From the NCBI RefSeq assembly GCF_020696975.1, contig NZ_JAJGBK010000003.1:112869-176868 (forward strand): DNA of 64,000 bases, written 5' to 3'. The translations under genes and the position numbers were made by a program. Shown here in pieces: positions 47,426 through 57,994 of the stretch. A model generated the notes under the pieces. The model was not told the origin of the DNA and searched no databases. It saw only the letters and a list, made by a program, of their open reading frames with translations. The stretch is from Methanoculleus sp. GTDB taxonomy: Archaea > Halobacteriota > Methanomicrobia > Methanomicrobiales > Methanoculleaceae. The first letter of the stretch is position 1. Every line of letters starts with the position of its first letter.

Positions 47426-47668
47426 CTACTTCATCTTCCGGATAGAGAACCGCATAATCCCGTCATCCTTCTCGAACTTCACGATCTCGTGACCCACCCG
47501 GTCTGCCCAGCGCCGGATATCCTCCTCCGCGGCGGGGTCGTCCGCCTCGACCATGAGCACCTCTCCGACGTCGAGCTTCTCCATTGCCTCTTTGGTCATC
47601 GTGATCGGCATGGGGCAGTAGAGCCCGATGCAGTCCACGACGGCCATGGGTTTGTTCTCCTGTTCCAT
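47426..47668 (-). CDS. TusA-family sulfur carrier with canonical CPMP
   Basis: The 80-aa protein begins MEQENKPMAVVDCIGLYCPM; CPMP is the classic TusA motif for persulfide transfer. The frame is open to 48061, but ATG 47668 has AAGGTAACGAG directly before it and gives the normal length. It is the first gene of the six-gene sulfur operon. Confidence 0.88.
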   Translation of the reverse strand: MEQENKPMAVVDCIGLYCPMPITMTKEAMEKLDVGEVLMVEADDPAAEEDIRRWADRVGHEIVKFEKDDGIMRFSIRKMK

Positions 47669-48079
47669 CTCGTTACCTTCCGTTGCGTGGCGCGTGCGGG
47701 CATCCGGGCGCCGTGACGCGTCAACGGCAGACTCCCGGTTGCACCGGATCATGCCCCATGGCATATAAGCGTTCCTCCGGGGGACGGGACCGTGAAGCCA
47801 TGGGAGGGAGAGGGGACGTCGGGGGGATATCCGCCGGGATCCTGCCGCCATGAATAGGCCCGTTCCCCGGGTGCCCTTCGCCGGCTGCCCGGGGAGCGGA
47901 CGGCGCCTCCCGTCGCTCGCTCCTGCGAGTTTTAAAAACCAAATTTCCCTGGGATGTTTTGCGATATCGCGCAGTCTTTGCGTTATAGTGAGAATTAGGC
48001 GACATATCTCGTCCCGTTCTGAATTTGTGACTGTTATAACCGAAAATATTAAAAAAACCAAACGATAAGAAGATCCCTA
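47669..48079. other. Divergent intergenic region
   Basis: It holds the promoters of the sulfur operon (leftward) and of the arginine decarboxylase (rightward; ACTGTTATAACC and AATATTAAAAAAACC near 48030-48058). No gene is seen. Confidence 0.5.
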
Positions 48080-48622
48080 ATGTTCGTTCCGACCAAGTGT
48101 TTCTTTACGAAGGGTGTGGGCATCCACAAAGACAAACTGGCATCGTTTGAACTGGCTCTCCGGCAGGCGGGCATCGAGAAGTACAACCTGGTCTACGTCT
48201 CAAGCATCTTCCCGCCGAACTGCCAGCTGGTCTCGCCGGAAGAGGGCTTAAAGGAACTCTCTCCGGGCAGCATCGTCTATGTTGTCATGGCCCGGAATGA
48301 GACCAACGAGCCGAGCAGGCTTGCTTCCGCCGCCATCGGCCACGCGATGCCGAAGGAGAGCAACGCCTACGGCTACCTCTCCGAGCACCACGCGTTCGGG
48401 GAGACCGCGGAGGTCTCGGGTGAATACGCCGAAGACCTTGCGGCAACGATGCTTGCGACAACGCTCGGCATCGAGTTCGATCCCGACCAGGCATGGCAGG
48501 AGCGGGAGCAGATCTACAAGGCGAGCGGCAGGATCATCAGCACGACCCACACCTGCCAGGCGGCGGAAGGGGTTATGGACGGCCGCTGGACCACAGTCAT
48601 CGCCGCGGCGGTCTTCCTTTAA
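48080..48622 (+). CDS. pdaD: Pyruvoyl-dependent arginine decarboxylase
   Basis: The 180-aa proenzyme has the self-cleavage site [10 protein letters not shown]. Cutting between Ser41 and Ser42 would make the beta chain and the pyruvoyl-bearing alpha chain. It converts arginine to agmatine for polyamine synthesis in archaea. Other family blocks are [20 protein letters not shown] and EHHAFGET with the catalytic Glu region. It stands 140 bases ahead of aspS. Confidence 0.95.
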   Translation: MFVPTKCFFTKGVGIHKDKLASFELALRQAGIEKYNLVYVSSIFPPNCQLVSPEEGLKELSPGSIVYVVMARNETNEPSRLASAAIGHAMPKESNAYGYLSEHHAFGETAEVSGEYAEDLAATMLATTLGIEFDPDQAWQEREQIYKASGRIISTTHTCQAAEGVMDGRWTTVIAAAVFL

Positions 48623-48762
48623 TACTCTCTCCCGGGCCGCCGCCCCTTTTTCCGCGGCCGCCCGGGCCCGGCCGTATCCGGCCGTCCTGCCCGAGCGCCC
48701 TCCTGAGGAGGAGCGCAAGACAAAATACCTCCTGCGGCCCACACTGTATCCAGGTTTTTCAT

Positions 48763-50052
48763 ATGCGTCTACCAATACGGGCCGTAACCCCTGAGACCGA
48801 ATCTGCCGAGATCATCGGATGGGTGCACGAGGTCCGCGATCTCGGAGGACTTTCATTCTTCCTGATCCGCGACCGGACCGGTATCATCCAGGTGACCATC
48901 CCCAAGAAGAAGGTCACGGCAGAGATCCTTGATGCCGCCCGGAGCGTCTCAAGAGAGTCCGTGGTCAGGGTTCAGGGCAAGGTTAAAGCGATCGAGAAAG
49001 CCCCCGGCGGGCGCGAGATCGTCCCGGAGGAGCTTGAGATCATCAGCATCGCGGAGAGCCCGCTCCCGCTCGACGTCGCCGAGAAGGTCCCCGCCGAGAT
49101 GGATACCCGGATCGACTCCCGGTTCCTGGACGTCAGGAAACCGCGTGTCCGCGCCATCTTCTTTATCCGCTCGGCGGTGACCTGCGCCGCGACCGAGTTC
49201 CTCGCCTCCCGGGGCTGCATCAATATCGCCACACCGAAGATCGTCGCGGCGGCGACCGAGGGCGGCACCGAACTCTTCCCCATCGCCTACTTCGAGAAGG
49301 AGGCGTTCCTGAACCAGAGCCCGCAGCTCTATAAGCAGATGATGATGGCTGCCGGGTTCGAGGGCGTCTTTGAGATCGGCCCCATCTTCCGTGCCGAGGA
49401 GCACAACACCGTCCGGCACCTCAACGAAGCGACGAGTCTCGATGTCGAGGTCTCGTTTGCCGACCACAACGACGTCATGGAACTTCTTGAGGACCTGATC
49501 GTCCACGTCTACGAGACCGTCGCGAAGAACTGCGGCGAGCACCTCGCGGAACTCGGCGTCGATCTTGCGGTCCCCGCGAAGCCGTTCCCCCGGATTCCCT
49601 ATACGGAAGCGATCGAGATCGCGAACCGGACCATCGAGGAGAAACTCGTCTTCGGCGACGACCTCTCCCCGGCGGCCGAGCGGGCGATCGGGGATACGGT
49701 CGGGCAGCACTACTTCATCGTCGACTGGCCGACCGATATCAGGCCCTACTACGCGATGCCCTACCCCGATCGCCCTGAGTTCTGCAAGGCGTTCGACCTG
49801 ATGCACCCCCGGATGGAACTCTCCTCCGGCGCCCAGCGTATCCACGATCATGACCTCCTGGTGGAGCGGATCCGCGCCAAGGGGCTCTCGCCCGAGAGTT
49901 TCGAGTTCTATTTGAAGACATTCCGTTACGGCATGCCCCCGCACGCCGGATGGGGGCTCGGCATCGAGCGCCTGGTGATGACGATGCTCGATCTCGGGAA
50001 CATCCGCGAAGCGGTGCTTTTCCCGCGTGACCGGCACAGACTGACCCCATGA
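48763..50052 (+). CDS. aspS: Aspartyl-tRNA(Asn/Asp) synthetase, archaeal
   Basis: The 429-aa enzyme has the OB-fold anticodon domain ([20 protein letters not shown]) and class II motifs: motif 2 [14 protein letters not shown] and motif 3 [14 protein letters not shown]. Archaeal forms of this length often charge both tRNA-Asp and tRNA-Asn; whether GatCAB is present is not visible. ATG 48763 is chosen since earlier codons of the frame only shadow the previous gene. It overlaps the next gene by four bases. Confidence 0.95.
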   Translation: MRLPIRAVTPETESAEIIGWVHEVRDLGGLSFFLIRDRTGIIQVTIPKKKVTAEILDAARSVSRESVVRVQGKVKAIEKAPGGREIVPEELEIISIAESPLPLDVAEKVPAEMDTRIDSRFLDVRKPRVRAIFFIRSAVTCAATEFLASRGCINIATPKIVAAATEGGTELFPIAYFEKEAFLNQSPQLYKQMMMAAGFEGVFEIGPIFRAEEHNTVRHLNEATSLDVEVSFADHNDVMELLEDLIVHVYETVAKNCGEHLAELGVDLAVPAKPFPRIPYTEAIEIANRTIEEKLVFGDDLSPAAERAIGDTVGQHYFIVDWPTDIRPYYAMPYPDRPEFCKAFDLMHPRMELSSGAQRIHDHDLLVERIRAKGLSPESFEFYLKTFRYGMPPHAGWGLGIERLVMTMLDLGNIREAVLFPRDRHRLTP

Positions 50053-50951
50053 CCCTGACAAGCGTGCGCCTCCCGACCACGGTGGTCGGGAGCTACCCGG
50101 TGGTGAAAGGCTCGGGACTCTTCGCCCGGATGGACCCGTTCAAGCACGCGGTGGAGGTAGCGGTCGCCGACCAGATCAGCGCCGGGATCGATATCATCTC
50201 CGACGGCCAGGTCCGGGGCGACATGATCCGGGCCTTCACCTCCCACCTCCCCGGCATCCGGGGGTCTTCGGTCGTCGGGAAGGTCCAGCCGGCCGCACGG
50301 CCGATAACCCTCGCGGACACGAAGTATGCCCTCTCCCGGCACTCGAAGGTGAAGGGGATCCTGACCGGACCGAGCACGCTCGCGCACGGTCTTTCTATCG
50401 AGACGTCGTTCTACCGGAACAAGGACGAACTGGTCCTCGACCTCGCCCAGGCGCTCGCGGTCGAGGCGGGCTACCTCCAGGACGCCGGCGTTGCGCTCAT
50501 CCAGGTCGACGAGCCCATCTTCTCGACGGGCGCGGCAAACATCGCCGTCGGCCGCGAGGCGGTGAACGCGATCGTCGGGAGGCTCCGCACCCCGGTCTGC
50601 CTCCACGTCTGCGGGAACCTCGGGGCGGTCATCGACGATATCCTCAAGACGAACGTCGCCGTATTCGATTTTGAGTTCGCGAATAACCCGGAGAACCTTG
50701 AGGTGCTCTCGGCAAAAGACCTGCGCGGCCGGATGGTCGGCTACGGGTGCGTGGACTCGGCCGATCCCGGTGTCGAGAGCGTCGAGACCATCCAAAAAAG
50801 GATCGAGGCCGGGGTCGACGTCTTCTCGCCGGAGATGATGCTCGTCGACCCCGACTGCGGTCTAAGGATGCAGACGCGGGACGCGGCGTTCGGAAAACTG
50901 AAGAATATGGTTGCCGCGGCAGGGCTGGTCCGGGCCGAGTATACGGATTAG
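50049..50951 (+). CDS. metE: Archaeal MetE-type methionine synthase
   Basis: The 300-aa protein corresponds to the catalytic half of cobalamin-independent methionine synthase: TTVVGSYPV, a DGQVRGDM block, QVDEPIF and HVCGNL with zinc ligand His-x-Cys, and [13 protein letters not shown] with the later Cys. Short archaeal forms are known to take methyl from methylcobalamin or a corrinoid protein. It is translationally coupled to aspS (ATGA overlap). Confidence 0.9.
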   Translation: MTLTSVRLPTTVVGSYPVVKGSGLFARMDPFKHAVEVAVADQISAGIDIISDGQVRGDMIRAFTSHLPGIRGSSVVGKVQPAARPITLADTKYALSRHSKVKGILTGPSTLAHGLSIETSFYRNKDELVLDLAQALAVEAGYLQDAGVALIQVDEPIFSTGAANIAVGREAVNAIVGRLRTPVCLHVCGNLGAVIDDILKTNVAVFDFEFANNPENLEVLSAKDLRGRMVGYGCVDSADPGVESVETIQKRIEAGVDVFSPEMMLVDPDCGLRMQTRDAAFGKLKNMVAAAGLVRAEYTD

Positions 50952-50995
50952 ACGGTTACGAGTTCGCGAAGAGGGATCAGGCCGGGCGTTCCGAC

Positions 50996-51580
50996 CTAGA
51001 CCACCCTGCTCGTCGTCGAGAGTTCGAGGCCCTTCGCGATGATGTGGTAGGGGATCACCCGTTGCGGCACGTCCGCACCCTTGAGTTTCTCGATGGCGAG
51101 CGTCCGCTCGAACTCGTTGCCGTGGACCTGGTGCCTGAGGGTGATGAAGATGTCGGCGGCACGCATCATCCGCGCCTCCTCGAAGGGCGTGTGAAGACCG
51201 GTGTAGAGGAGGTAGACGATGTTTGCCCCTGCATCGGTGATCCCCCGGGTGTCCTCGAGGACAAATCTGGTGGCCGCATCGATTCCCCGGGCGGCGATCA
51301 GCGTGGAGAGGGAGTCCACAACGATCCTCTCCCCCCGCATGGCCCCGGCGAGCGCCGCGGCGTCCATCCCCCGTGCGTCGATCATGTCCTCGTCCGGCAC
51401 GGTGTCGAGCATAAGGTATGTGCCCGTCTCCTTCCCTGCCTGCCAGAACTGCTGCGCCAGAAGTTCGAGGCCGCTTAAGGGGGAGCCGGAGATGATGATG
51501 CGGGCGCCCGGCGGGAACCCCCCGTCGAGCGCAAGGTCCAGGCCGGCGATCCCTGTCGAACGTTTGATGGTGTCTGCCAC
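50996..51580 (-). CDS. RecA/KaiC-like protein with degenerate Walker A
   Basis: The 194-aa protein has the KaiC-like layout (STGIAGLDLALDGGFPPGARIIISG, given here in two parts: STGIAGLDLALDGG and FPPGARIIISG), but the P-loop reads GSPLSGLE instead of GxxGxGK[ST]; the lysine is replaced by Leu. A Walker B-like ERIVVDSLSTLI follows. ATP hydrolysis is therefore doubtful. Similar proteins in methanogens are uncharacterised regulators. It is convergent with metE and has an own promoter. Confidence 0.75.
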   Translation of the reverse strand: MADTIKRSTGIAGLDLALDGGFPPGARIIISGSPLSGLELLAQQFWQAGKETGTYLMLDTVPDEDMIDARGMDAAALAGAMRGERIVVDSLSTLIAARGIDAATRFVLEDTRGITDAGANIVYLLYTGLHTPFEEARMMRAADIFITLRHQVHGNEFERTLAIEKLKGADVPQRVIPYHIIAKGLELSTTSRVV

Positions 51581-51653
51581 GTGTATACCCCTATCCGCAA
51601 AGATATGGTATGTATACGCCGCTTCTTCTTTAATACTCCTTCGCCGGGCGCGA

Positions 51654-53189
51654 TTACGCGCCGCAGTACTCTTCCCTGAGACGTTTCCGGAGGAGTTTCC
51701 AGCCGTTCACCCGGGGGATCTCGGCGGCGAGGATGACCCGGCGGGGGACCTTGTAGCCGGCGAGCCGTTCGCGGGCGAAGGCAATGATCTCGTCGGGCGA
51801 TATGCTGTTTCCCGCAGGGACCACCACGGCCACCGGCACCTCTCCCCGGTGCTCGTCGCCGCACCCGAAGACCGCCGCGTCACGGACGCCCGGGTGCTGG
51901 ACCAGGACGTCCTCGACCTCGGTCGGGTAGACCTTCCAGCCCGACATGACGATCATGTCCTTCTTCCTATCGGTGATGTAGAGCATCCCCGCCTCGTCCA
52001 GGTGACCGACGTCCCCGGTCAGGAACCAGCCGTCGGGGAGGAAGGCGACGGCGGTCTCCTCGGGCATCTGCCAGTAGCCGAGCGCCACCGCCGGCCCGCG
52101 GAGGGCGATCTCGCCGTCCTCGCCGACCGCAAGCTCCCGGCCGGGGTCGTTTGCGTCGACGATCTTCACCTCCGAGAACCCGACCGGTGTCCCGACGCTC
52201 CGGAACTCATCGGCTGTCGCGTAGTGCTCGGGGCGGATGGCGGTCCCGGTCCCGACGACGACCGTCTCGGAGAGGCCGTAGGCGTTGACGATGGGGATAC
52301 CGAACCGCTCGTGGAAGGGTCTCCAGACCCCGGGGGTCAGGGGGCCGCCGCCGCTGATCATCGCCCGTGCGGTCGAAAGCGCCGTCTCGGTCCCCGGCGG
52401 GGTCTGGATGAGGGAGTGGATCACCGGCGGCATCCCGGCGACGATCGTGGCCCGGTACTCCCGGGCGAGGTCGAGGTAGCGGTCGAGGTCGAACCGCTCC
52501 ATGACGACGTAGGTCCCGCCGGCCCGGAGGGTGGCGATCCCCCAGCTGATGCCGACGTGCCCCATCGGGTAGATCCCGAGGTAGACGTCGTTCTCGGTGA
52601 TCCGCAGAACGTCCCGCTCGGCGTCCATCGCCGCGATCCAGTTGCCGTGGGTGAGCATGGCCCCTTTCGGCTTTCCTGTGGTGCCGCTCGTGTACTGGAT
52701 CTGGCAGAGGTCGTCGAACCGGCAGTGGACGGCTCGGAGGTCCGCCGGTGAGCGGAGGAGGTCGGTCCAGGGCGTGGCGCCGGTGGCGCTCTCTTCGCCG
52801 ACGACGATGACATGCCGGAGCGTCGGCGCCTGATCCTGGATCCGACCGACGAGGGCCGCACCCTCGACGTCGGTGATGACGACCGCAGCCCCTGCGTCAC
52901 GGACGGCGTAGAGGACCTCGCTCTCCCGGTAGACCCGGTTCGTCGGGACCGCGACGGCCCCGATCCGCCAGAGGGCGAGATAACTCACCAGGTACTCCAC
53001 CGAACTGTCGAGGTAGATGCAGACCCGCTCCCCGCGCCCGACCCCGAGGTCAAGGAGGCCGCGTCCCGCCCGGGCGACAAGGTCCCGGAGGTCGGCGCGG
53101 GTGTAGGACTCACCCCGGGAGGGGATGACGAGAGCGGTTTTTGTGGGGTTACAGGCGTTGGCATCGAGAAATGTGGTACAGTTCGGCAT
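51654..53189 (-). CDS. Acyl-CoA/AMP-forming synthetase
   Basis: The 511-aa protein is an ANL-superfamily ligase: P-loop YTSGTTGKPKGAMLTH, AYGLSETVV, TGDVGHLDEAGMLYITDRKK and the C-terminal Lys region GWKLLRKRLR. It activates a carboxylic acid with ATP and CoA; the acid is unknown. The frame is open to 53414, but MPNCTTFLDANA at ATG 53189 has GGAG upstream and gives normal length. Confidence 0.9.
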   Translation of the reverse strand: MPNCTTFLDANACNPTKTALVIPSRGESYTRADLRDLVARAGRGLLDLGVGRGERVCIYLDSSVEYLVSYLALWRIGAVAVPTNRVYRESEVLYAVRDAGAAVVITDVEGAALVGRIQDQAPTLRHVIVVGEESATGATPWTDLLRSPADLRAVHCRFDDLCQIQYTSGTTGKPKGAMLTHGNWIAAMDAERDVLRITENDVYLGIYPMGHVGISWGIATLRAGGTYVVMERFDLDRYLDLAREYRATIVAGMPPVIHSLIQTPPGTETALSTARAMISGGGPLTPGVWRPFHERFGIPIVNAYGLSETVVVGTGTAIRPEHYATADEFRSVGTPVGFSEVKIVDANDPGRELAVGEDGEIALRGPAVALGYWQMPEETAVAFLPDGWFLTGDVGHLDEAGMLYITDRKKDMIVMSGWKVYPTEVEDVLVQHPGVRDAAVFGCGDEHRGEVPVAVVVPAGNSISPDEIIAFARERLAGYKVPRRVILAAEIPRVNGWKLLRKRLREEYCGA

Positions 53190-53403
53190 GGGGGGACTCC
53201 GTGTTGCAGGGTTGCACTTTGATGTATATGCTTGTTCATGGGGGTGTAAATAGGTTGCCCCGGGGAAGAATCCGTCGCAGATCGCCGCAGGGAATATCCC
53301 CGGTCCGGCCTCCTGCCGATCCTGGCGCATCCAAAACGATCCGCCGAAAGAAACGCAAAGGCCAAATCTCACGGCAAAGAATGCTTCTTTGAGACTGCTC
53401 ATC

Positions 53404-55047
53404 ATGCTTTTCAACCTTTTGACCCGCGCAGTGCCTGGATTTGTAATTCTGGCCCTGCTCCTCGCCCTCGTCTCTCCGGCATCCGCCGGCCTCTACACCG
53501 ACTCGTGCGGGATGGTATGGACGGACGCCGCCGCCCCGTTCGAGCGAAACAACGAGACGGCCTACAACGAGGAACTGATGGCGTCCTATGCGCCCGTCAT
53601 GGCGAACCTGACGGAGGTCCCCGATCTCAGCAACCTCTCCTGGAGCGACGCCTTCCGCGAGACGTGCGCCTATATGAAAGAGCGCTACGCCTTCACGGAG
53701 TGGCGCGGCGTCGACTGGGATGCGCTGTATGCGGCGTATGCGCCGAAGATCGCGGAGGCTGAGAGGAACGAGGATAACGCCGCATACTACCGCACGCTCC
53801 GCGAGTTCGTGTACGCTATCCCGGACGGGCACGTCCTGGTCAGTTCTCCCGACGACTTCGGGGCGAAGCATGCCGATATAGGCGGGGGCTACGGGCTCGC
53901 CGTCGCACGGCTCGATACCGGCGAGGTGATCGTGACCTACGTTGCGGAGGGGAGCGAGGCTGAGCGGGCGGGGGTCCGGTTCGGCGACGAGATCGTCTCC
54001 TGGAACGGCCGGCCGGTTGGGGAGGCTATCGATGCGACCTCGATCATCTGGACCCCGATCAAGCCCTCGACCGCGGAAGGCATCCTCCTCCACAAACTGC
54101 GGTTCCTGACCCGGGCACCGGTCGGCACCCCGGCGGAGATCGGCATCGCCGGCCCGTTTCGCACGGTCAACCTGACCGCGACGGACGACGGCTACGAGAC
54201 CCTCGCCCGGACGAGCATCTTCCTCGGCCGCGAGGTGAACGACGGAGTGGCCGGATCGTCGGCGGAACTCAGGGCGATGATCGCGAACGAGACCGTGACC
54301 ACCCGGACCCTCCCCGGAGGGGTCGCCTACATTGCGGTCTACGAAGAGTCCTATGATGTCTACCAGCCCTTCAAGGCGGCGGTGGAGGGTGCGATCGCGA
54401 ACGGTGCGCCCGGTATCGTCATCGACCTCCGGTTCAACCGGGGCGGGGACGACAACCTGGCCGCCGCCTACGCCGGGGGGTTCGTGAACCGGTCGGTCTT
54501 CTATGAGTACGGCACCACCTACGACCCCGGGACGGGGGAGCAGGCGGTCCTCTGGGAGTCGTGGGCGCAACCCCGGCCCGACGGCTACACGGGCCCGGTC
54601 GCCCTCCTCGTCAGCCCCTACACCATCAGCTCGGGCGAGGGCCTCCCGAAGGTCTTTGCGGAATCCGGAACGGGCGCGATCGTCTCGTGGTACGGGACGA
54701 ACGGGGCGTTCGGGATGGAGTCGATGGGGCCGGTGCTTCCCCCCAGGATCATGACAGCCTTCCCGCAGGGGGCGTCGCTCGACGAGAACGGCCGGATCCA
54801 GGTCGACAGCAACGCATCGCTGGTCGGCGGGGTCGCCCCGACGGTGCGGGTGCCGCTCGACCGGGATACCCTGGCGCGGGCGATGGCCGGCGAGGACGTC
54901 CAGCTCGCGTACGCGGTCGAGTGGATCCGGGCGCAGGCGGGGGAGACGACCGCGGAGCCTTCGGCGGTGCCGGCACAGGCGGCGGCCGGGTGGGCGGTCG
55001 TGCTCGGGGCGATTGCGGTTGTCGCTGTCTGGTACGGCCGGCGGTGA
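53404..55047 (+). CDS. Membrane-anchored S41-family protease with PDZ domain
   Basis: About 547 aa: signal peptide (residues 1-29, ending SPASAG), a PDZ domain (about residues 160-215, with AEGSEAERAGVRFGDEIVSW), the S41 catalytic region with the serine in SPYTISSGEGLP and the strand IVIDLRFNRGGDDN, and a C-terminal helix WAVVLGAIAVVAVWYGRR that anchors it outside the cell membrane. It probably processes exported proteins. A TTG at 53389 gives five extra residues. Confidence 0.88.
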   Translation: MLFNLLTRAVPGFVILALLLALVSPASAGLYTDSCGMVWTDAAAPFERNNETAYNEELMASYAPVMANLTEVPDLSNLSWSDAFRETCAYMKERYAFTEWRGVDWDALYAAYAPKIAEAERNEDNAAYYRTLREFVYAIPDGHVLVSSPDDFGAKHADIGGGYGLAVARLDTGEVIVTYVAEGSEAERAGVRFGDEIVSWNGRPVGEAIDATSIIWTPIKPSTAEGILLHKLRFLTRAPVGTPAEIGIAGPFRTVNLTATDDGYETLARTSIFLGREVNDGVAGSSAELRAMIANETVTTRTLPGGVAYIAVYEESYDVYQPFKAAVEGAIANGAPGIVIDLRFNRGGDDNLAAAYAGGFVNRSVFYEYGTTYDPGTGEQAVLWESWAQPRPDGYTGPVALLVSPYTISSGEGLPKVFAESGTGAIVSWYGTNGAFGMESMGPVLPPRIMTAFPQGASLDENGRIQVDSNASLVGGVAPTVRVPLDRDTLARAMAGEDVQLAYAVEWIRAQAGETTAEPSAVPAQAAAGWAVVLGAIAVVAVWYGRR

Positions 55048-55141
55048 AGGGGGGGAGTTCTCCCACCTTTGCCGTGCGGGAGCAAGATTGATCAAACTGA
55101 TATTCACCGATATGCCATCCCGACGGTTGGGATAGTCTGCC

Positions 55142-55161
55142 CCGGCGGCGTTCACCGCCGG
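55142..55161. terminator. GC hairpin between S41 and cas7
   Basis: CCGGCGG and CCGCCGG pair around CGTTCA. It lies between two convergent genes and could terminate either. Confidence 0.4.
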
Positions 55162-55169
55162 AGTTCTCG

Positions 55170-56015
55170 TCACCTTCCTTCAAAGATCTCGGGTTCAAGA
55201 CCTTCCAGTTTGTCTACCGTGATATCGTAGTCCTCGATGGACTTCGGCGTATCCGTCTTCGGCCGCACATGCAACGTTCGGTGAACCTTCGCCGAAGAAT
55301 ACTGCCCGCTCTTTGAGTTGTGTGTCCACCAGAACACCTTACATACCTCCATACTGCCTTCCGGACGGGCAGATGAGCTGTCGTTCTCGAATAAGGTGGT
55401 GAGAGCCCTACGGATGCTCTCTGCATCCTCTGCCGAAAATCCGGTCTTTTCTGCGAGCTGGCAGTTGATGCTCCCGTAAAACACGTACACTCCGAAGTCC
55501 ACGCGGTACTTCATACCCATGGTGTCCGACGCCTTCTTAGCGCCCGGTACGCTGTTCACGCTCTTCGTAATCTGTGTGGCCGTTACGTCGACTGTGTCCA
55601 CACTGAATGCCGGATGAATCGAAACCGGGCCGCGGATGCCGATGGATGCATCGTCCCCTTTGAAGGCAAACAGTTGGCCAAAACTTCGGACGTCGAGCCA
55701 CTCGTTGCAGGCAATCTCCTTTGCCTTTTCCGCGTCCTTCTTCTTGACCGCGTCAGCAAACGGCTTGCAGGCATCCGCCCGCTCCTTCAGACTCTTAAAC
55801 CCGTCATCGCTGCGATCGTCGGACTTCACGAAGATCGGCTGCCCCATATCCTGCATCCGGTTCCGAATCTTCCGTTTCAGACAAACGTCCGATATCTCGC
55901 CGCACCCATCATAGTTTTCGCGCGGTCTGTTCCCGTTCAACGGGTCTCCGTTCGGGTTGGCGTTCTTCACCGAAACGACAACTGCAAAATCGATCTTGTT
56001 CTCAAGGTTCGTCAT
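55170..56015 (-). CDS. cas7: Cas7c (Csd2), type I-C backbone protein
   Basis: The 281-aa protein begins KIDFAVVVSVKNANPNGDPL, the hallmark of Csd2/Cas7c, followed by NRPRENYDG. Many copies coat the crRNA in the type I-C Cascade. It is the last gene of the cas3-cas5-cas8c-cas7 operon and overlaps cas8c by four bases. Confidence 0.95.
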   Translation of the reverse strand: MTNLENKIDFAVVVSVKNANPNGDPLNGNRPRENYDGCGEISDVCLKRKIRNRMQDMGQPIFVKSDDRSDDGFKSLKERADACKPFADAVKKKDAEKAKEIACNEWLDVRSFGQLFAFKGDDASIGIRGPVSIHPAFSVDTVDVTATQITKSVNSVPGAKKASDTMGMKYRVDFGVYVFYGSINCQLAEKTGFSAEDAESIRRALTTLFENDSSSARPEGSMEVCKVFWWTHNSKSGQYSSAKVHRTLHVRPKTDTPKSIEDYDITVDKLEGLEPEIFEGR

Positions 56016-56440
56016 GGTTCTAACACTCCATTGTTCTTCGCGTTTTCCGCCTTTTTCGTCTTCATTATCTGGTATTCCGTCTCAAACTGGTTCATCTGAC
56101 TCTGATACCCAAGAAGATATGTGGGACCAAGCGGTTCGCCGGTAAACCCGCCGGAACTCTGCAGTGCATCCATCACGGAGTTCATCCCTGCCTCACATCG
56201 GTTTCCGAAAGATTCCGGGCCTTTGGTTCTGAACCTGCTCATATACGGGAGAAGTTTCTGATACAATAGATCCCACGTTTTATCAGGGCGTTTTCGGAAC
56301 TGCAACATAAATCGCTCCGCATTCGTCTGCCGCGCGTCCGCTCCACCTAGATATAACGAGTACTCTTCGATCTTTCTTGCATAGGCAAGCAGCCGGCCGA
56401 AGAGATAACTGCGGTCAGTCTTCGTCAAATCCAGCTCCAC
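56012..56440 (-). CDS. cas11c: Putative Cas11c from an internal start in cas8c
   Basis: Within cas8c, AAGGAGGT (56448-56455) lies seven bases before an in-frame GTG (56438-56440). Translation from there gives [20 protein letters not shown] and a 142-aa helical C-terminal fragment. Type I-C systems are known to make the small subunit Cas11c from an internal start in cas8c. The near-perfect Shine-Dalgarno spacing here is direct evidence for the same. Confidence 0.65.
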   Translation of the reverse strand: MELDLTKTDRSYLFGRLLAYARKIEEYSLYLGGADARQTNAERFMLQFRKRPDKTWDLLYQKLLPYMSRFRTKGPESFGNRCEAGMNSVMDALQSSGGFTGEPLGPTYLLGYQSQMNQFETEYQIMKTKKAENAKNNGVLEP

Positions 56441-57994
56441 TCTCCATACCTCCTTGTATCCCTCAAATTCCGCTCGATCGTTCATTCTATCGTTGTAGTA
56501 CTTCCGGGTTAGCGCACAGGCGACCCCGAGAGTACGGTTGAACTCCCACTTCTCCATCGCAAACGGGCGTGAAGCCCGCATCGAAGTTGCTTCCACGAGA
56601 TCCCATGGGAGGGGTTTCCCGTCGACAATACAGGGGAGCAACCGTTCTACCGTCGTTTTTTTGAGTTTTTCGTTCAGTCCGGGACCATATGCTGCAACTG
56701 CGATGTCTGCAGGGGACGGAGCACCACGGAACCGTATCCACCTACCCTCGTCGTCAGCGTCCCGGTAGAACCGGAAAAGCGGATACCAGGCGCATGTCGT
56801 GTGCCACCGCAGAATCCGTTTTAGAAACTCCGATCCCGTTAGCTCGCGGTAAAAGGTGAGTGATAGGCGTCCCTGCAGCCCGTTTGTGGAGTCAAGGCCT
56901 ATAACTGTCACATTGGAACTGTCATTCAGCTCCGCTGAGTAGCCTGCCACCGCTTTATTCAGGCGGGATGCGAACTCTTCCCGGGTTTCGGGGGTTGCAT
57001 CCGGATCATGCATCAGATCATCCCAGAGATCGACACCGTCCCCACAGATCGGCGGGAGTGGTTCGTCCCTCGTGCCCCAGGCAACGATTACCTGATCTCC
57101 GTTGCGGTAACCCTGCTTTGCAACCAACCATTTCAAGGCGTTTACAGACTTCTGTGACGCCTCATAACTCAATGTCATCGCCTGATCGGGGGAGACGAAC
57201 CTCCCCCTGAATGTAAATCCTGTGCCATCGTTGGAAGAGATGATCTTTGCCCGGTCACCCGCATTCCGGATCTTTCCTGCACTTTTGCGGGAGACCGGAA
57301 CATCTGTCCTCCCCGTAACGTAGCAGGTACCGGTATTCGAGAGCGTACGTGTATGGTACGCGATGAAACGCTCTCGGACCTCGTTGTTCATCCAGACGCG
57401 GGAGTCGGGCAGCCCAGTAATCTCAACACAGAACCTGACAAACGCATCCGCCGGGTGAGCCGTCTGCCGGAACAGCAACGGTTTTTCTTCATCGGCCCCG
57501 GTCCATTTCTCCATAATGTCGCCGGACTCAGAGAGGTAGAGCACCTTCGTCGAAACCAAGTCGGCTACCATCGTTCTCTTCCGAACATATGACAGCACTG
57601 CCTGGATCATTGAGTGGGAGTATGGAGAATCGCACCACCGCTGCAGATTGGCTGTATACTCATCACATCCGCTCTCCTTGTCCCGAACATACGTGGAATA
57701 GTCCCCTGCCACATATTGAAGTTTGTCAAACAATGGATGTGGCTCAAGCCCGCTTGTCCTGTTCGCCGAGTCTTCGGTGCAGGGGATGATCGTAAATGCC
57801 TCGTTTTCACCATTGACCCTGTCGTTATCCAACGCCCGTGCCGACCGGAAGTTGCCGTCTGCATCGAGGACGATCTCGATCTGGGCATACTGCGTCGTGT
57901 GCCCGATCGGAAGCAGATCTTTCTCCGTACTTGCGTTCAGCACACCGGCACTGCAGTTGTCGTACGTCTCGCAGAGTCGGGAGATCCAGCTCAC
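56012..57994 (-). CDS. cas8c: Cas8c (Csd1), type I-C large subunit
   Basis: The 660-aa protein fits Csd1 in length and order, with the region [20 protein letters not shown] near the N-terminus and [20 protein letters not shown] in the middle. It recognises the PAM and holds the Cascade together. It overlaps cas5 by four bases and cas7 by four. The C-terminal part probably also gives Cas11c. Confidence 0.93.
   Translation of the reverse strand: MSWISRLCETYDNCSAGVLNASTEKDLLPIGHTTQYAQIEIVLDADGNFRSARALDNDRVNGENEAFTIIPCTEDSANRTSGLEPHPLFDKLQYVAGDYSTYVRDKESGCDEYTANLQRWCDSPYSHSMIQAVLSYVRKRTMVADLVSTKVLYLSESGDIMEKWTGADEEKPLLFRQTAHPADAFVRFCVEITGLPDSRVWMNNEVRERFIAYHTRTLSNTGTCYVTGRTDVPVSRKSAGKIRNAGDRAKIISSNDGTGFTFRGRFVSPDQAMTLSYEASQKSVNALKWLVAKQGYRNGDQVIVAWGTRDEPLPPICGDGVDLWDDLMHDPDATPETREEFASRLNKAVAGYSAELNDSSNVTVIGLDSTNGLQGRLSLTFYRELTGSEFLKRILRWHTTCAWYPLFRFYRDADDEGRWIRFRGAPSPADIAVAAYGPGLNEKLKKTTVERLLPCIVDGKPLPWDLVEATSMRASRPFAMEKWEFNRTLGVACALTRKYYNDRMNDRAEFEGYKEVWRVELDLTKTDRSYLFGRLLAYARKIEEYSLYLGGADARQTNAERFMLQFRKRPDKTWDLLYQKLLPYMSRFRTKGPESFGNRCEAGMNSVMDALQSSGGFTGEPLGPTYLLGYQSQMNQFETEYQIMKTKKAENAKNNGVLEP

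Noticed and set aside
53236..55173. 645-codon minus-strand frame opposite the S41 protease
   Set aside because: Low-complexity Arg/Gly/Asp-rich sequence and no motif; the plus strand has a signal peptide, PDZ and S41 motifs.
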